Shown piece by piece: positions 53,885 through 64,000 of a DNA stretch of 64,000 nucleotides. The notes below the pieces were generated by a model. It searched no databases and was not told the DNA's origin. It saw nothing but the letters and a program-made list of their open reading frames with translations. The position numbers were made by a program, and so were the translations under genes. Positions within the stretch are counted from its first letter, which is position 1, and each line of letters opens with the position of its first letter. The DNA comes from Pictodentalium vernedei (Eukaryota > Mollusca > Scaphopoda > Dentaliida > Dentaliidae): the NCBI GenBank assembly GCA_031216915.1, contig CM062294.1, forward strand, positions 32,441,128 through 32,505,127. Direction: 5' to 3'.

Positions 53885-54605
53885 ATCTATAATTATCTCC
53901 TATGAGCTCATAGGATATTAACTTATTCATGCTTTATTGCTTGTTAATTTAAGAATTGAATGCAATTTTTATAATCTTTATTGAGAAAAATGTGTGGGAA
54001 TGGGTACAAATTATGTATGAATCCCAAAGGGATTCATACATAATTTGTACCCATTCCCACATGTTCATACTCCAATAAAGATTATAAAAATTGCATTCAA
54101 TCCTTATAATTACATTCCGTAACTGTTTAAACTACTTTTTACCAAACAACAAAGCAGAAAGACGAAATAAAACATGTACGAATGAACGAGGGCGAAAAAC
54201 CACCCTCACACTAAAGACAAAGCACACAACTCTGAGTTGAGCACTGTTTTTCGGCATTGACCCAAATTTGTCAAATTGCCGTCTTTCGCAATGAAACTAG
54301 GAATGTTCAAAACAATTTTAATGGGCTTTATGCCACAGTTGGGAAATGTCATCAAAGAAACAGCAGCAGAATTTATCGCTGCGAGAGGTGCTAAAAGTTA
54401 AAAACCTGCCCAAACACCGCCCGAATTGCATTCTGTCAGCTGCGCTCTACCGTAAATGCAGGTCAAAGTTCGACAAACTGTATTCATCGGATAATGAATT
54501 ACATGTGGTCATGACGTTTTCATCCAGCTAACCAATGCGAATTGAATATTTGGACCCAAAACGTATAACTACATTAACAATGTAATTATATTTCTATGTC
54601 CACTG
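53885..54605. mobile_element. Palindrome-bearing insertion in DIRS-E
   Basis: Splits DIRS-E between the equivalents of about 31035 and 31095 in element C. It contains nested inverted repeats: 53955-53983 with 54073-54101, and a perfect inner pair 53992-54025 with 54029-54061 (arms GGGTACAAATTATGTATGAA). Borders are approximate. A 61-codon open frame at 54346-54531 shows no recognisable domain. Confidence 0.6.
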
Positions 54606-54996
54606 AGGGCTTTAAGAATTTATGTGAAGCGATCTAGATTCATAAGGAAAGAAAGGAAAAGATTCTTTCTCTCATCCTAGGTAGAAAGGATATTTTTTAT
54701 TATATTTTTATTATGTATTCAGCATGTCAATGGTAATGGTGGGTAAATAATGAAAGTAATTTTGGTATACCTAACCACTGGCCCAGACAGGAAGGGAAGT
54801 GCCCTTTTGCTAGCAATTCATTCACACCTTCCCGCAATAAAATTATTACACTCAGCAGGCATCACAAAAGAATGGTTATTGGTGGGCATTGAGGACACTT
54901 CTTTGGTTCTGGGCATGCGCAGAAACCATCTATGGAGGACTGTACAGAACTCAAGTTTTGATTTGGCTTAAGTTTTGGGGTGTGGGGGATTCAAAA

Positions 54997-55231
54997 TAAC
55001 CCTTTACCCACCGCAGGCAATATCAAAAATTATTACTTAAAATATCACCTTTTAAATTTTTTCAAAAATATTGAACAAAATCATATCATGGGACTCCTTC
55101 TCGGAACGAGCCTGTTTCAAAGAGGGGTCACATGATATGGTTTTGTTGAAATTTTTTTTAAAATAATATTTTTTCAGCTGCTGAATTTGCATATTATGCA
55201 GGCAGGTGTGGGCAGTTTGTTGTGTAAATGT
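54997..55231 (+). mobile_element. Foldback miniature element, TTTAACCCTTTACCC family, copy 3
   Basis: TAACCCTTTACCCACC at the left, GTTTGTTGTGTAAATG at the right, and a degraded central hairpin around ATCATGGGACTCC. It sits in the right inverted repeat of DIRS-E. Confidence 0.7.
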
Positions 55232-55609
55232 TTTTGCATTTGACCTGAATTCTGATGAATGTTCGCCTGTCTGGGCCAGTGATAGGCATGATAAATACAG
55301 AAATTACTTAAAATTTCCATTTTTCAATCAAATATGCTATACATTACATAATGGAACACAAGAGAAAGTAACAGTGGAAGGTACAGCCCCTCGCAATATA
55401 ACATTCATTTAACAGTAAACAAATTGATGAGTAATGCAGAGATTTGATAGAAAGCTTACAGCTTATGAAAGTTATCTCCCTGGGTCATACATAAATTTAC
55501 TCCAGAAAGTGGTATAAACAGTGGATGGACTCCAATATTGCCATCAGGGCACATAGTTGATCATCAGGTTTATTTAATTTTGACGTCAAGACAGGACGTC
55601 ACACCCCTA

Positions 55610-55735
55610 CACACAAAGTAAGGGTTGGCTAGACACACAGTAAGGGTTGGCTAGACACACAGTAAGGAAGGGTTGGCTACACACACAGTAAGGGTTGGCT
55701 AGACACACAGTAAGGGTTGACTAGAGATCCTAAGA
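55610..55735 (+). repeat. Short tandem repeat, about 21-bp unit, five copies
   Basis: ACACACAGTAAGGGTTGGCT plus AG repeated, with one copy carrying an extra AAGG. Confidence 0.9.
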
Positions 55736-55763
55736 ATGTAAACCTGTGAACAAATTATAGAAG

Positions 55764-56898
55764 CAGGGACCAGCCTAGGGGGGAATTTTAGGGAGACTTC
55801 AAGTCTCCCTCCAGAAAAAATAGGGAGACTGCAGAGTCATGTAGGGAGACTTCATAGGCAAGTGGGGAAAATTAAGAATATTCATGTACCACCCCCGCCG
55901 CCCCTTCATATTTTCAATTTATGGTCCTCCATTAACGTACAAATAATCCAGGTCCAGTTGTCTATGATGCATCTGTGCCAGGTTAAAAAAATCACAATGT
56001 AATTATTGACTGAAAATCCCCCACTGCTACCTTCTCCTTCATGACCCCTCACCTCTTTTTCGTGCCAATCCCCCATCACCCTCCTGTGGTTGCCTTTCAG
56101 CAAAGTCTACTAAGCTAATAATTTTCTAAGTCTGAAAGTGTGAACCGGACCAGATGTAAGAAGGTTGCTTGGGAGGTACTTTGTTAGTTAATAAACAAAA
56201 TACATTCTGGGGTCGAGTATTTTGTAAAAGAAATGTCATTCCGCATCATTTTTATGGCATTCCGGTGTCATTCCGCGTCATTTCATGTCATTCCGATGTT
56301 TAGGAGGACCCTTTTTCAAGATCGTCCACATGCACACTTGTGTCCTGTACAAAGCTTTTCTTGACATCACTAAAGCATTTTTTCATGTGTTTCAATTCCA
56401 TTCGTGTTTTTCTGGGAATAGACAGCCCAACAGTTAACAGTCGTCAGCAAATCGAAATGAAAATAATGTGTTATAAAATACGTCCGTTGTGTATACATTT
56501 TCGGCATCCTAAGCGACGTAACCTACTTTCAGACTGGGTTGTTTGTTGAGTCGCGTAAGTCACCTATTTTCGTTTCGACACTTGAAGCTCCGACTGGAAC
56601 GCAACAAAATAGAAATAAAAAAATCCGCCAAAAGCGACAATGGACAATTGCTTGTCGTGTGATTTCAAATAAATGGACGTTTATTTGACGAATTAAAATG
56701 CCCATTTATCACACTCGAGCACATTCGATTTTTGAAAATACTCGTTTTCATGTAAACCTCGCATCACTCAGTTCAGCCTTTTCTCATTTTGGCCAATTTT
56801 TAGAGGGCGACTTGTAATCGCCCCGACTATTTTTCTAGGCGACTTTGGGCTTAGAAGGGCGACTTAATCGCCCTAGTCGCCCTCACGGCTGGTCCCTG
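55764..56898. mobile_element. hAT-type nonautonomous element (1135 bp)
   Basis: Ends CAGGGACCAGCC and GGCTGGTCCCTG, with an 8-bp duplication TATAGAAG (55756-55763, 56899-56906). Subterminal GGGAGACTT motifs at the left and GGGCGACTT motifs at the right. No transposase was recognised. Confidence 0.88.
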
Positions 56899-56906
56899 TA
56901 TAGAAG

Positions 56907-57522
56907 AATCATTCACATGTCACTTAATAACATTGTATCCAACACAAAGGTTACCACAAATGCAAGGATGTGTTGCCGAGACACAGCACAAAACTGGGGA
57001 GACAACCAGTGGTACCTCAAATCTTGGAAAATGGACAACAATATATAACATCATTAAACTCCTTGCATGCTGCTGCTGTATATTCCTACCAGGACAAGAT
57101 TTCTCTTGCCACGGAAATAATTACAGTATGGGCTTATTTAATCAAATTTCCCCCTGTAAAGTGAATAGTATTTTTAGCTGCGACTAGCAGCTCTATAAGT
57201 GGCAATGTCGGTCTGTCTGTCGGTCTATCTGTTGGTCAGTCTGTCGGTCGGTCTGTCTGTGACCAACGAGTTTCAAAATTCAATAACTTTTGAATATATT
57301 TGATGGAATGACTTCATATTTGACATGTAAGTGTACCTTATTGATATCTAGCCACTGTTCAATCCATGTGTTGTTCCAAATATTTTTCTTGGAGTTATGG
57401 CCCTTGATGAACTTAGAATTTTGTGAGATTGCACCACCCGTCGCAGCTACGGCGTCGATGTCGCGATTTTTCACTAATGATTCCTTGAGTCAAATTTAGA
57501 TGAATTTTCATCAAATCTAGTC
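56907..57522. other. Intron 5, repeat with TAGCTGCGAC ends
   Basis: 57175-57446 is bounded by TAGCTGCGAC and its complement GTCGCAGCTA, and contains a GTCGGTCTGTCTGTCGG run (57205-57260), suggesting a miniature element. 56907-57170 shows nothing certain. Confidence 0.45.
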
Positions 57523-57807
57523 ATGGCTGCTCTGCAGCATCCATGGCTTGATTTGATGAAAGGTATCTTGAAAATACTCAGTAGTTTAAGAGTTAAATCT
57601 TACATAAGAATGAAAGAGGAGATGGAAAGAGAAGAAGAGGAGTATAGAAGTAAAGAAAACAAGGGAAGCCAGCTTGTAAACATGATGCATTGCATTCACC
57701 ACATTGAAGAAAATTATAAAGCAGCATATGTAAAATTAATCAGGATTAACCCCGGGCAACCGCTTTTCTGGGCCAGGAACTTGATACGTCACAACGTCAT
57801 TAAATAG
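57523..57807 (+). other. Open frame of unknown status in intron 5
   Basis: 95 codons from ATG 57523, with a Glu/Lys/Arg-rich middle (MKEEMEREEEEYRSKENKGS) that could form a helix. It is not a by-product of another gene or a visible repeat, but nothing supports expression and I recognise no family. It lies in a host intron on the same strand. Confidence 0.2.
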
Positions 57808-59493
57808 GATGGCTGTTCAGTAAATGTATGGGGTATACCAACCAATATTTTCAAAGTGCAGCCCATTGAAAATATTGATTGGTCTACCCCTAGTAATGAA
57901 ACTTATATCTCGCGTGACTTCCTTGCATTCTGATTGGCTGAAAGATGATACCCTATTTCGTGTAGTTTGCATCCACAGAACTGACCAGGCACTACACCCA
58001 GGCACTATACGTTTTCTATTTTTAGCACACTACTATATCAGTTTTCTTATAATGGCCGAATAAAACTGATCAGGCTAAATTTAAAAATCGATTCACAGAG
58101 GCACAACATCCACAAAACAACCCGGAAAGAAATCTTTGTGGAAAAATGTATCGCTTTTCCATTTTTGAAGTCACATTTTTCGAGGCATTTATTTTATTCC
58201 TTGAGAAGATGATCCATATCTCGTTTCGAAGAGAATGATCCATACCTGGGTCCAACTTTCATGAGAACGCGTCCGGGTATGAAAAATCGTTTGTTTCGCT
58301 GCTCATATTATTTCGCTATTTAATTGTATGTTTGGGGCAGTAAACGAATAAATAATGGAATTCAGTTGAATCTTCGGAGTTTGTATCCCGTACTGACCCA
58401 TTTGGTAATGTATATGTGTGACAAATGTGTGGAAATTATCAAACTGTGTTGTCAAATTTCGAAAATTTTAGTTTTCATTCGAGAGTTGCGCAATTCTAGA
58501 ATACACAGTTCTGTTTGGGGGAAATGTTTTGTTTACCCTTGCCGACTGATTCAAAATCTGTCTTCTGCTCATATCAATAATCCAAGTTAGCCGTGTTTTG
58601 GAAGAAGAAAATGTTTTTTAAAAAGTACATGGTATTTTTTTCTATATAACGCTGGTTGGTAGGGCTGCTACCTTGTAACAGATTAACAAATCGGACAGAT
58701 GTTTTTCTTGATGGGTGTTCGATATAATATAAGGATTAGTGCATGTCTTGTCGTTGACTACGCCCATATAGTGCCCAATGAGGTGGTGTAGTTCCCTCCG
58801 CTTCACGGCGGGAACTACACCACATCACTGAGCACTATATGGGCGTAGTCAACTCCAAGCCATGCACTATTCCTTAAATATGGACTCTTGTAATTGCTGC
58901 CATTGAACTGGAATGGAAGATACCACTAGAGTTCAAAGGATTAAGACTATTGCAGACTTGGTGTTGAGTCCGAATGAAATGTAGAAGGAGGTAACATTGT
59001 AAGGGAGAATGGGATATAAGTTCTTCCTGTTGGACACATTTGTTTATCGTATGTAGTAAACTGGTCTACTGCAGTCATTGGAAACCCACACTTGATAAGA
59101 TGAAATCATGCACCACTTAAAACACAAGATGGTTCTCCAGGTTATTCCGGAATTCCAAGTCAAAGAGAAGTGTTGATACATCTATAGTAAATGGGAGTAG
59201 GTAGATAGTATTATTAAGGTTGACAGTAATCTTACGAACATTTTGGAGAATGTAAGAAAAAATTCTCTGGTGTCTCTCACACCCCACACTGACATGAAGG
59301 GGTAGTTTACAGACGATGGTGATATTTGAGGCCACTGCAACATTAGTGTATATGGGAAGATAAATTAGATACACCTCCCACCCCCAATTATGCAGGATGA
59401 AGATAATTGGGGAGGGGAAGAGATATCATAGGACACTGGTCAGCTATTACATTTGCGCCCTAAGTGACATAGTTTCAAATTTGATATTTTTAG
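57808..59493. other. Intron 5, distal part, with a foldback at 58731-58876
   Basis: 58731-58876 is a long foldback: AAGGATTAGTGCATG pairs with CATGCACTATTCCTT, and inner arms GTTGACTACGCCCATATAGT pair with ACTATATGGGCGTAGTCAAC. At 57840-57890 a shorter inverted pair (CCAATATTTTCAA/TTGAAAATATTG) occurs. No gene recognised elsewhere. Confidence 0.55.
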
Positions 59494-59761
59494 GTTTTGC
59501 CAATATGGGAAGGAACAACAAATGTCTTGTCATTAGATTTACTGAGAACATTCCTTAAGACAAATGGGCAGGCTTTATTATTATTTGAAGAGGATATCAA
59601 CAAGAGGATAAAAGTTGCAGGAAACAGTTCTGAACTATCTCAGGCCTCCATTGGTGTTAAACAGGCAGCTCATGAAATTGTGAATTTTGTGATGAAGAAT
59701 CAGGACAAATTAGAAATAGCTGCAAGAGATTTAGCCTACAGTATGGCAAGGACATACATTG
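59494..59761 (+). CDS. AidB/ACDH-11-type acyl-CoA dehydrogenase, exon 6
   Basis: 268 nt, phase 0 at the start, one base over at the end; acceptor ATTTTTAG, donor GTAAGT. Encodes VLPIWEGTTNVLSLDLLRTF, then a roughly 70-residue C-terminal extension (EEDINKRIKVAG..., ARDLAYSMARTYIG). The Glu of IWEGT (59509-59511) aligns with the catalytic base of medium-chain acyl-CoA dehydrogenase (IYEGT), although AidB itself has only weak dehydrogenase activity. The extension after the core is typical of AidB-like proteins. The reading continues into a further exon outside the window or not recognised. Confidence 0.92.
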
Positions 59762-59776
59762 GTAAGTATGATGTAT

Positions 59777-59812
59777 TTAGCCTACAATATGGCAAGGTCA
59801 TACATTGGTATG
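59777..59812 (+). repeat. Duplicate of the exon 6 end and its splice donor
   Basis: TTTAGCCTACAATATGGCAA... repeats the last 32 coding bases of exon 6 and the donor (ACATTG|GTATGT at 59807|59808), 46 bp downstream. Because 46 is not a multiple of three, splicing there would shift the frame. A weaker third version (GACATAGATTG|GTAAGT) is near 60112-60128. Confidence 0.8.
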
Positions 59813-59960
59813 TACCGTGGAGTCCACTTAACGGGTAGACTGCTGGAAGCCCATATTTGGGATTTATTCTGAAGTGCTGGTATTGCAATTTAAAGGCTTC
59901 ATATTCTGTGGGTGTTCTTCATATTATCTTTGGAGTGATATTATTTTATCTGTTAGGATT

Positions 59961-60023
59961 TGCCTTGTCACAATTTATGGGAGAGTGCCTATAGGCACTC
60001 TCCCATAAATTGTAACAAGGCAA
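59961..60023. repeat. Perfect hairpin shared with the hAT element at 52351
   Basis: TGCCTTGT...ATTTATGGGAGAGTGCC and its complement around a central TATA, the same core as 52596-52648. Probably the centre of a related miniature element whose ends I could not place. A shorter hairpin (GGGAATCAAAGGTTGCG) is at 60340-60378. Confidence 0.65.
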
Positions 60024-60456
60024 AGATGCACAAAGAAAATTTCCAAAAATAACTTAGCACTTTACCAGTTAATTGGATATATCTCTACTGAAGGGTAACC
60101 ATAAAATCCAAGGACATAGATTGGTAAGTACCTGTGGAGTCCACTTAATTGGATATCTCTATACTGAAGGGTAACCATAAAATCCAAGAACAACTGAGAA
60201 CATATCAAAATTAGGGTTTAATCCCCAGAACAGGAATTTTGTGATTCTCATTTTTGAAAATCAGTCACGATACCGGGAATCTTCTGGTTCTCGTTTCTGA
60301 ATATCAATTGTGATACCCTGGAAATTCATAGGACACAACCGGGAATCAAAGGTTGCGCTCCGCAATCTTTGATTCCCGATTCCAGTCTCTGAATTTAACA
60401 AGCTTTAGCACTGATTTTCAGGACCAGTAACCAGGAAATTCCTGTTCACGAGATTA

Positions 60457-61357
60457 GGCCGGGGAAAAATAATTAATTTGTTCAGGTAACATGCTGAAAA
60501 AAAATAGGGTCGGTCGGTCGGGATTTTTTTTTTTTTTTCACAATTATTTTTTACAATGAATGCCTTTCAAGTGTCTCAGAAATCAACCTGTATATCCCTA
60601 TATATCCCTCATGTCCTATTTGTTTGGTTATTTTATACGATTTGCATCAGTAAATAAAACTATAAACCATTTTTCTATGCATTTTCATTTCTTAAATTGA
60701 AACCCGTAACGAGACTCCAGAATTCGAAGATCGCGGCTACGTACGATTGTTCCATTGTTTCTTTGTCAGGTCAAGAACGTGATCACACTTTGCGGTCATG
60801 ATTTAGGTGTGAAAATAAAATTCCACGCCCTTTCATAGCCGAACAAACATGTCGGTCAAGCTATATTGCAGTTCTTGGGGAAAATGGGCTATATTGCGAG
60901 TCAGGGGAAGAGGGAGGTCACTTGCATACTGTAAAAAACTGCATGGTTTGACAAACGACCCTGCCAGCGTGCTAGTTGATTCTATATCGGGCCGATGTCG
61001 GTGCAACAGAAATCCTGTCATACCGACATCGGTCCAATATGGAATTAAGTAGAATGCTATGTGAGGATATAGTTTATGTTCACATTGGACTCTTTTCGCC
61101 GAGTTGTGAGTTGTTCTGAAACTTGTTGCTATGAGCATCATCGGTCGACGTGCATGTGCCCTTTAACATGAGAAACATTCCAGGGACAGTCGTACCACGC
61201 AAAGTTGGTGCTATTATTTCGTTAGGCGATAGCGATTTCATTATTTATTTTTTTTCTTAAAATTTTTTTTCTGTGCAAGGTAAAAAAATATTTAGGGTCG
61301 GCGGCAAAAATAGGGTCGGTCGGGTTACCTGAACAAATTAATTATTTTTCCCCGGCC
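60457..61357. mobile_element. PIF/Harbinger-like miniature element (901 bp)
   Basis: Perfect terminal inverted repeats of at least 34 bp, beginning GGCCGGGGAAAAATAATTAA, flanked by TTA on both sides (60454-60456, 61358-61360). A 3-bp TWA-type duplication and GG..CC ends fit PIF/Harbinger. Subterminal AGGGTCGGTCGG motifs are at both ends. No transposase. Confidence 0.82.
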
Positions 61358-61360
61358 TTA

Positions 61361-61898
61361 ATCCATAGCTCCAACAGCGATGCTGGTCTAGGAAGAAATT
61401 GATATTCACTGTAATCTCATAAACTATAATACACAATCAACTATTGACACCATGGTCTATGAATTTCCCATTTATTGTGCTTGAATTTCAGAACCTGGAG
61501 CCAGAGAGCTGTGAAAATCCCATTCCCAGTATTAAACCTTAGTCAAAATCAATTTCATATATATACTAACCACTTTAGGTTGAAGTATTATTCAATATTT
61601 GAGAGATATTTCACCAAACATAACCTTTGAATGTTGAAAAATCACTTCTTTCTCCAGACACAAATCCTCTTGATAACCTTTAACAAAGGAGTACATGAGC
61701 TGAGCTACTTGAGGATTGAATCTGATCCTAAATGGGTACTACCGCCAGTGTGCTCTACGAGTATACATCAATACAGCAACAACTACTTACTACTCAACTT
61801 TTACTCAGAAATATACTGCAAATACTCCTGACAAAAATTTAATTATGAATTCATATATGGTAATGATCACCCCATTTTCTATTTATTAATTTATTAGC
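61361..61898. other. Intron 6, no feature seen
   Basis: About 540 AT-rich bases; I looked for the last dehydrogenase exon here and found none. Confidence 0.45.
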
Positions 61899-62304
61899 TC
61901 ACCTGACTGAAAGTCAGGGTGAGCTTTTCTGATCACTTTTCGTCCGTCGTCCGGCGTCTGTCGTCCGGCGTCCGGCATCCATCATGAAGGTGGTGTTTGG
62001 GCCTTTTTCTCCCGAACCACTGGCCGCATATTAATGAAATTTCATGTGAGCAGGGGCTATATAAGGGCATTTTGATTTTTTGTCAAATTAGGTTTCAGCT
62101 CATATTGAGCAGAGGGATGGGGTAAAAATGATCCATTTCTTAAAAAATCTTCTTCTCAAGAACCAGCAATAGCAGAAACTTGATATTTGGTATGCAGCTT
62201 CCTTTTGAGGTGTAGACTCAAGTTTGTTCAAGAGAAGTTTGTCGGGCATTATTTGCCTTCGTTATGGGAGGGGCAAATATTTTGGCCACGCCTAAAATTT
62301 CTAT
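61899..62304 (+). repeat. CTCACCTGA-hairpin repeat, copy 3 (left part)
   Basis: Starts with the same hairpin as copy 1 (GCTCACCTGACTGAAAGTCA) and is colinear to AAAATTTCTAT at 62304, where DIRS element F begins. Confidence 0.85.
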
Positions 62305-62702
62305 ATTTTTATACTGTACCAATGACCCAGACTTAGCTGGTGCTAACTCCACAAAAACCAGGGCCAAACACAAATTTTGCCCCCCAATCCCCAACATTTG
62401 CATCCAAAACAAAAAGAAATCATGTCCTAAAGGACCTCCATACTACGCCTCTACTGCGCATGCGCAGTGACGCAGACGTCCCGAAATTGGCGCCAATTAT
62501 CATTTCTCTGTTTGGCCCTTCATCAGTCAACATCTCACTGATCTTTGTGCTTGTAAATCTCAGTTTAAAGGATGCCAGACACGTAATTTTTGGAGAAAAT
62601 GTGATTCTAAGGAGGATAGAAGGAGGAGAGGAAAAAGAAGTGACAAAAAATAATCAGGGCTGTACTTAAAATTTTTTGATGAAATTATGTTAAGTTGCCT
62701 AT
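62305..62702 (+). mobile_element. DIRS element F, left end, interrupted
   Basis: Left inverted repeat and about 200 bp of leader, close to element C. It breaks at GTTGCCTAT, where element G begins; in element C the same place reads GTTGCCTATTTTCGAGG. Confidence 0.88.
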
Positions 62703-64000
62703 ATTTTTATACTGTACCAATGACCCAGACATAGCTGGTGCTAACTCTTAAAATATAGGGCCAAACACAAATTTTGCCCCCCAATCCCCAAAATTTGCAT
62801 CTAAAACCAAAGAAAACATGTCCTTAAAGGCCCTCCACACTTCGCCTCTACTGCGCATGCGCAGTGTCAAGGACGTTCCGAAATTGGCACCATTAATCAT
62901 TCTAAGTTTGGCCCTTCATCAGTTAACATCTGACTGATCTTTGTGCTTGTAAATCTCAGTTTAAATGATGCCAGACACATAAATATTAGTGAAATGGTGA
63001 TTCTAAGGAGGATAGAGAAGGAGGAGAGGAAAAATGTGTGACAGAATATTATCAGGGCTGTAACTTAAAATTTTTTAATGAAATTATGTTAAGTTACCTA
63101 TTTTCGAGGCAGCAGCCATTTTGTTGTCATTCTGATTATTTAGTTACACTGATTTTTTAGTGTTTTCCTCTCTCCCTGTCCTTTAAGTCCCCCCTTGCTA
63201 TTCTCCCATGCTTTTGGCATAGTTTTTGTAATTATTATTACTAAATTTTCTTGGGAGTTTTAGCTGAATAACAGAATGAATTCTGTTCTTTTCCCCATGT
63301 TTACGTCTTCACCTACGGGTGGTTAGGCGTTGTGTTCTGCATCTTCCATCTGATGTTCTGCAGTTTCTTCCCTGGAAGTCTCTGTTTTGCATCAGATAGT
63401 GTATTTTTGGTAACTGATTCCGGGCCTGGGTGCCTGGAGTCTTATTTTAGTGTTTTTACATTCATTGTTTACATTTACAACAGCCCTCTGTGTGAGGGGG
63501 GGATTTCTGGAAAATAATATCTTGATGTTATTTTAATCATAACTAGATACATTATTATTGTTCGTAAGTGTTGAATAAATTGTTTAAAATATTTTTAAAA
63601 TTTTTGTCCACACTTAGGCTTGGGATCCATTGGGGCTCAACGTTACTTTTCAGAAACTTGGGCTGTTCTGAAAAAATATTTTTTCAAAATATTTTGATTT
63701 CAATTATTTTTTCAATATTAATGGATCATATTATTATGTATTTTGATTGCCAGGCGTTAGTGCGAGTACCAGGACTTGTTATACCACCCACTTGAAAAGT
63801 GGGCGGTATATAGCATTCATGGTGTCCGTACTTCCGTACTTACGTACTTCCGTACTTCCGTACATCCGTGACGCTTTGGGGGTACACATCTGCTATCCGC
63901 TACTCCTCTTAAACCAGTGGGTGGATTTCATTGAAACTTAAGGCATTCTTTTCTGTACATTATAGATGTGCACCTCCTATTTTGCTTTCAGGTATTTTTA
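62703..64000 (+). mobile_element. DIRS element G, left part, running off the window
   Basis: Left inverted repeat (62703-62904) followed by leader sequence colinear with 25590-26440 of element C. At 63771 it is interrupted by another repeat just before the expected ORF1 start. Confidence 0.88.
63771..64000 (+). repeat. Unclassified insertion in DIRS-G
   Basis: Begins with a hairpin, CCACCCACTTGAAAAGTGGGCGG, then a TACTTCCGTACTTACG run and GGGGGTACACATCTG, a phrase similar to 19519-19533 (GGGTACACATCTGACG). The end is outside the window. Confidence 0.5.

Larger units (their letters stand above)
51944..55325 (+). mobile_element. DIRS element E, fragmented
   Basis: Begins within RNase H (DSLSKHG-like at 51985), then the methylase-like block (MIDLFATRW, LDPLAFAVDIWS, about 52055-52200), recombinase (SSLNYAVKWSVF at about 53050, then VIPKWNLTWVLLKLLEAPFE at 53630-53700 and ARRVCELHAL-like at 53750-53800), 3' region 54606-54750, part of the internal complementary region (54748-54793) and the right inverted repeat (54860-55325). 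Colinear with element C 29950-32469, but much diverged and interrupted by elements at 52351, 53335, 53885 and 54997. No functional ORF remains. Confidence 0.82.

Noticed and set aside
20939..59761. Bacterial contamination, given similarity to AidB
   Set aside because: The coding sequence is split by introns with correct phases and lies among animal transposons.
61640..61830. Last exon of the dehydrogenase (open frame after TTTCTCCAG)
   Set aside because: The encoded sequence has no resemblance to the AidB-like C-terminus and the frame does not fit the phase left by exon 6.

Overview
This is eukaryotic nuclear DNA: split exons with GT/AG borders, no operons, and a very dense, nested load of metazoan transposons. 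The repeat types (DIRS elements with inverted ends, Ty3/Gypsy, a 5S-rRNA-headed SINE, hAT/Tigger/Harbinger miniatures, long intronic satellites) point to an invertebrate. I favour a bivalve or other mollusc, but that is inference from general repeat style, not from a diagnostic gene.

Only one host gene is recognisable. It runs on the plus strand from 20939 to beyond 59761 and encodes an acyl-CoA dehydrogenase of the AidB/ACDH-11 type. Exons are at 20939-21033, 21073-21167, 24545-24644, 42104-42244, 51043-51135 and 59494-59761; the 5' and 3' parts of the gene lie outside the window. All phases chain correctly if just one of the first two exons is used. Those two are tandem duplicates of equal length (95 nt) separated by a 39-nt intron, which makes them a textbook candidate for mutually exclusive exons. 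Everything else in the 64 kb is intron or upstream sequence filled with repeats.

Layout. 1-995: right end of a DIRS element (A). 1037-20336: a second, decayed DIRS element (B), itself invaded by a 5S-headed SINE (3381-3781), a young complete Ty3/Gypsy element (4407-13484, identical-looking 772-bp LTRs, gag and pol intact, a -1 frameshift site at the gag end) and a 165-bp satellite (16456-19438). 20939-24644: first exons, with a 31-bp minisatellite (21258-23870) split by a Tigger-like miniature element. 24997-34950: a repeat that starts with a CTCACCTGA hairpin, split by a nearly complete DIRS element (C, 25382-32469) and by a BED-finger-carrying hAT-like element (33191-34220). 36100-46240: hairpin miniatures, SINEs, a minisatellite, two hAT elements and exon 4. 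47690-50501: a DIRS end and a hAT5-like element with an internal 643-bp duplication. 51043-56898: exon 5, then a shredded DIRS element (E) carrying at least four younger insertions, then another hAT element. 57000-61400: exon 6 with a duplicated splice donor, hairpins and a Harbinger-like miniature. 61899-64000: another CTCACCTGA repeat with DIRS element F, which in turn is invaded by DIRS element G.

The strongest novel signals are the mutually exclusive exon pair, an apparent DIRS target preference (CTAT^TTTC without target duplication, seen at several independent junctions), the head-swapped SINEs, and the order of events recorded in the minisatellites.
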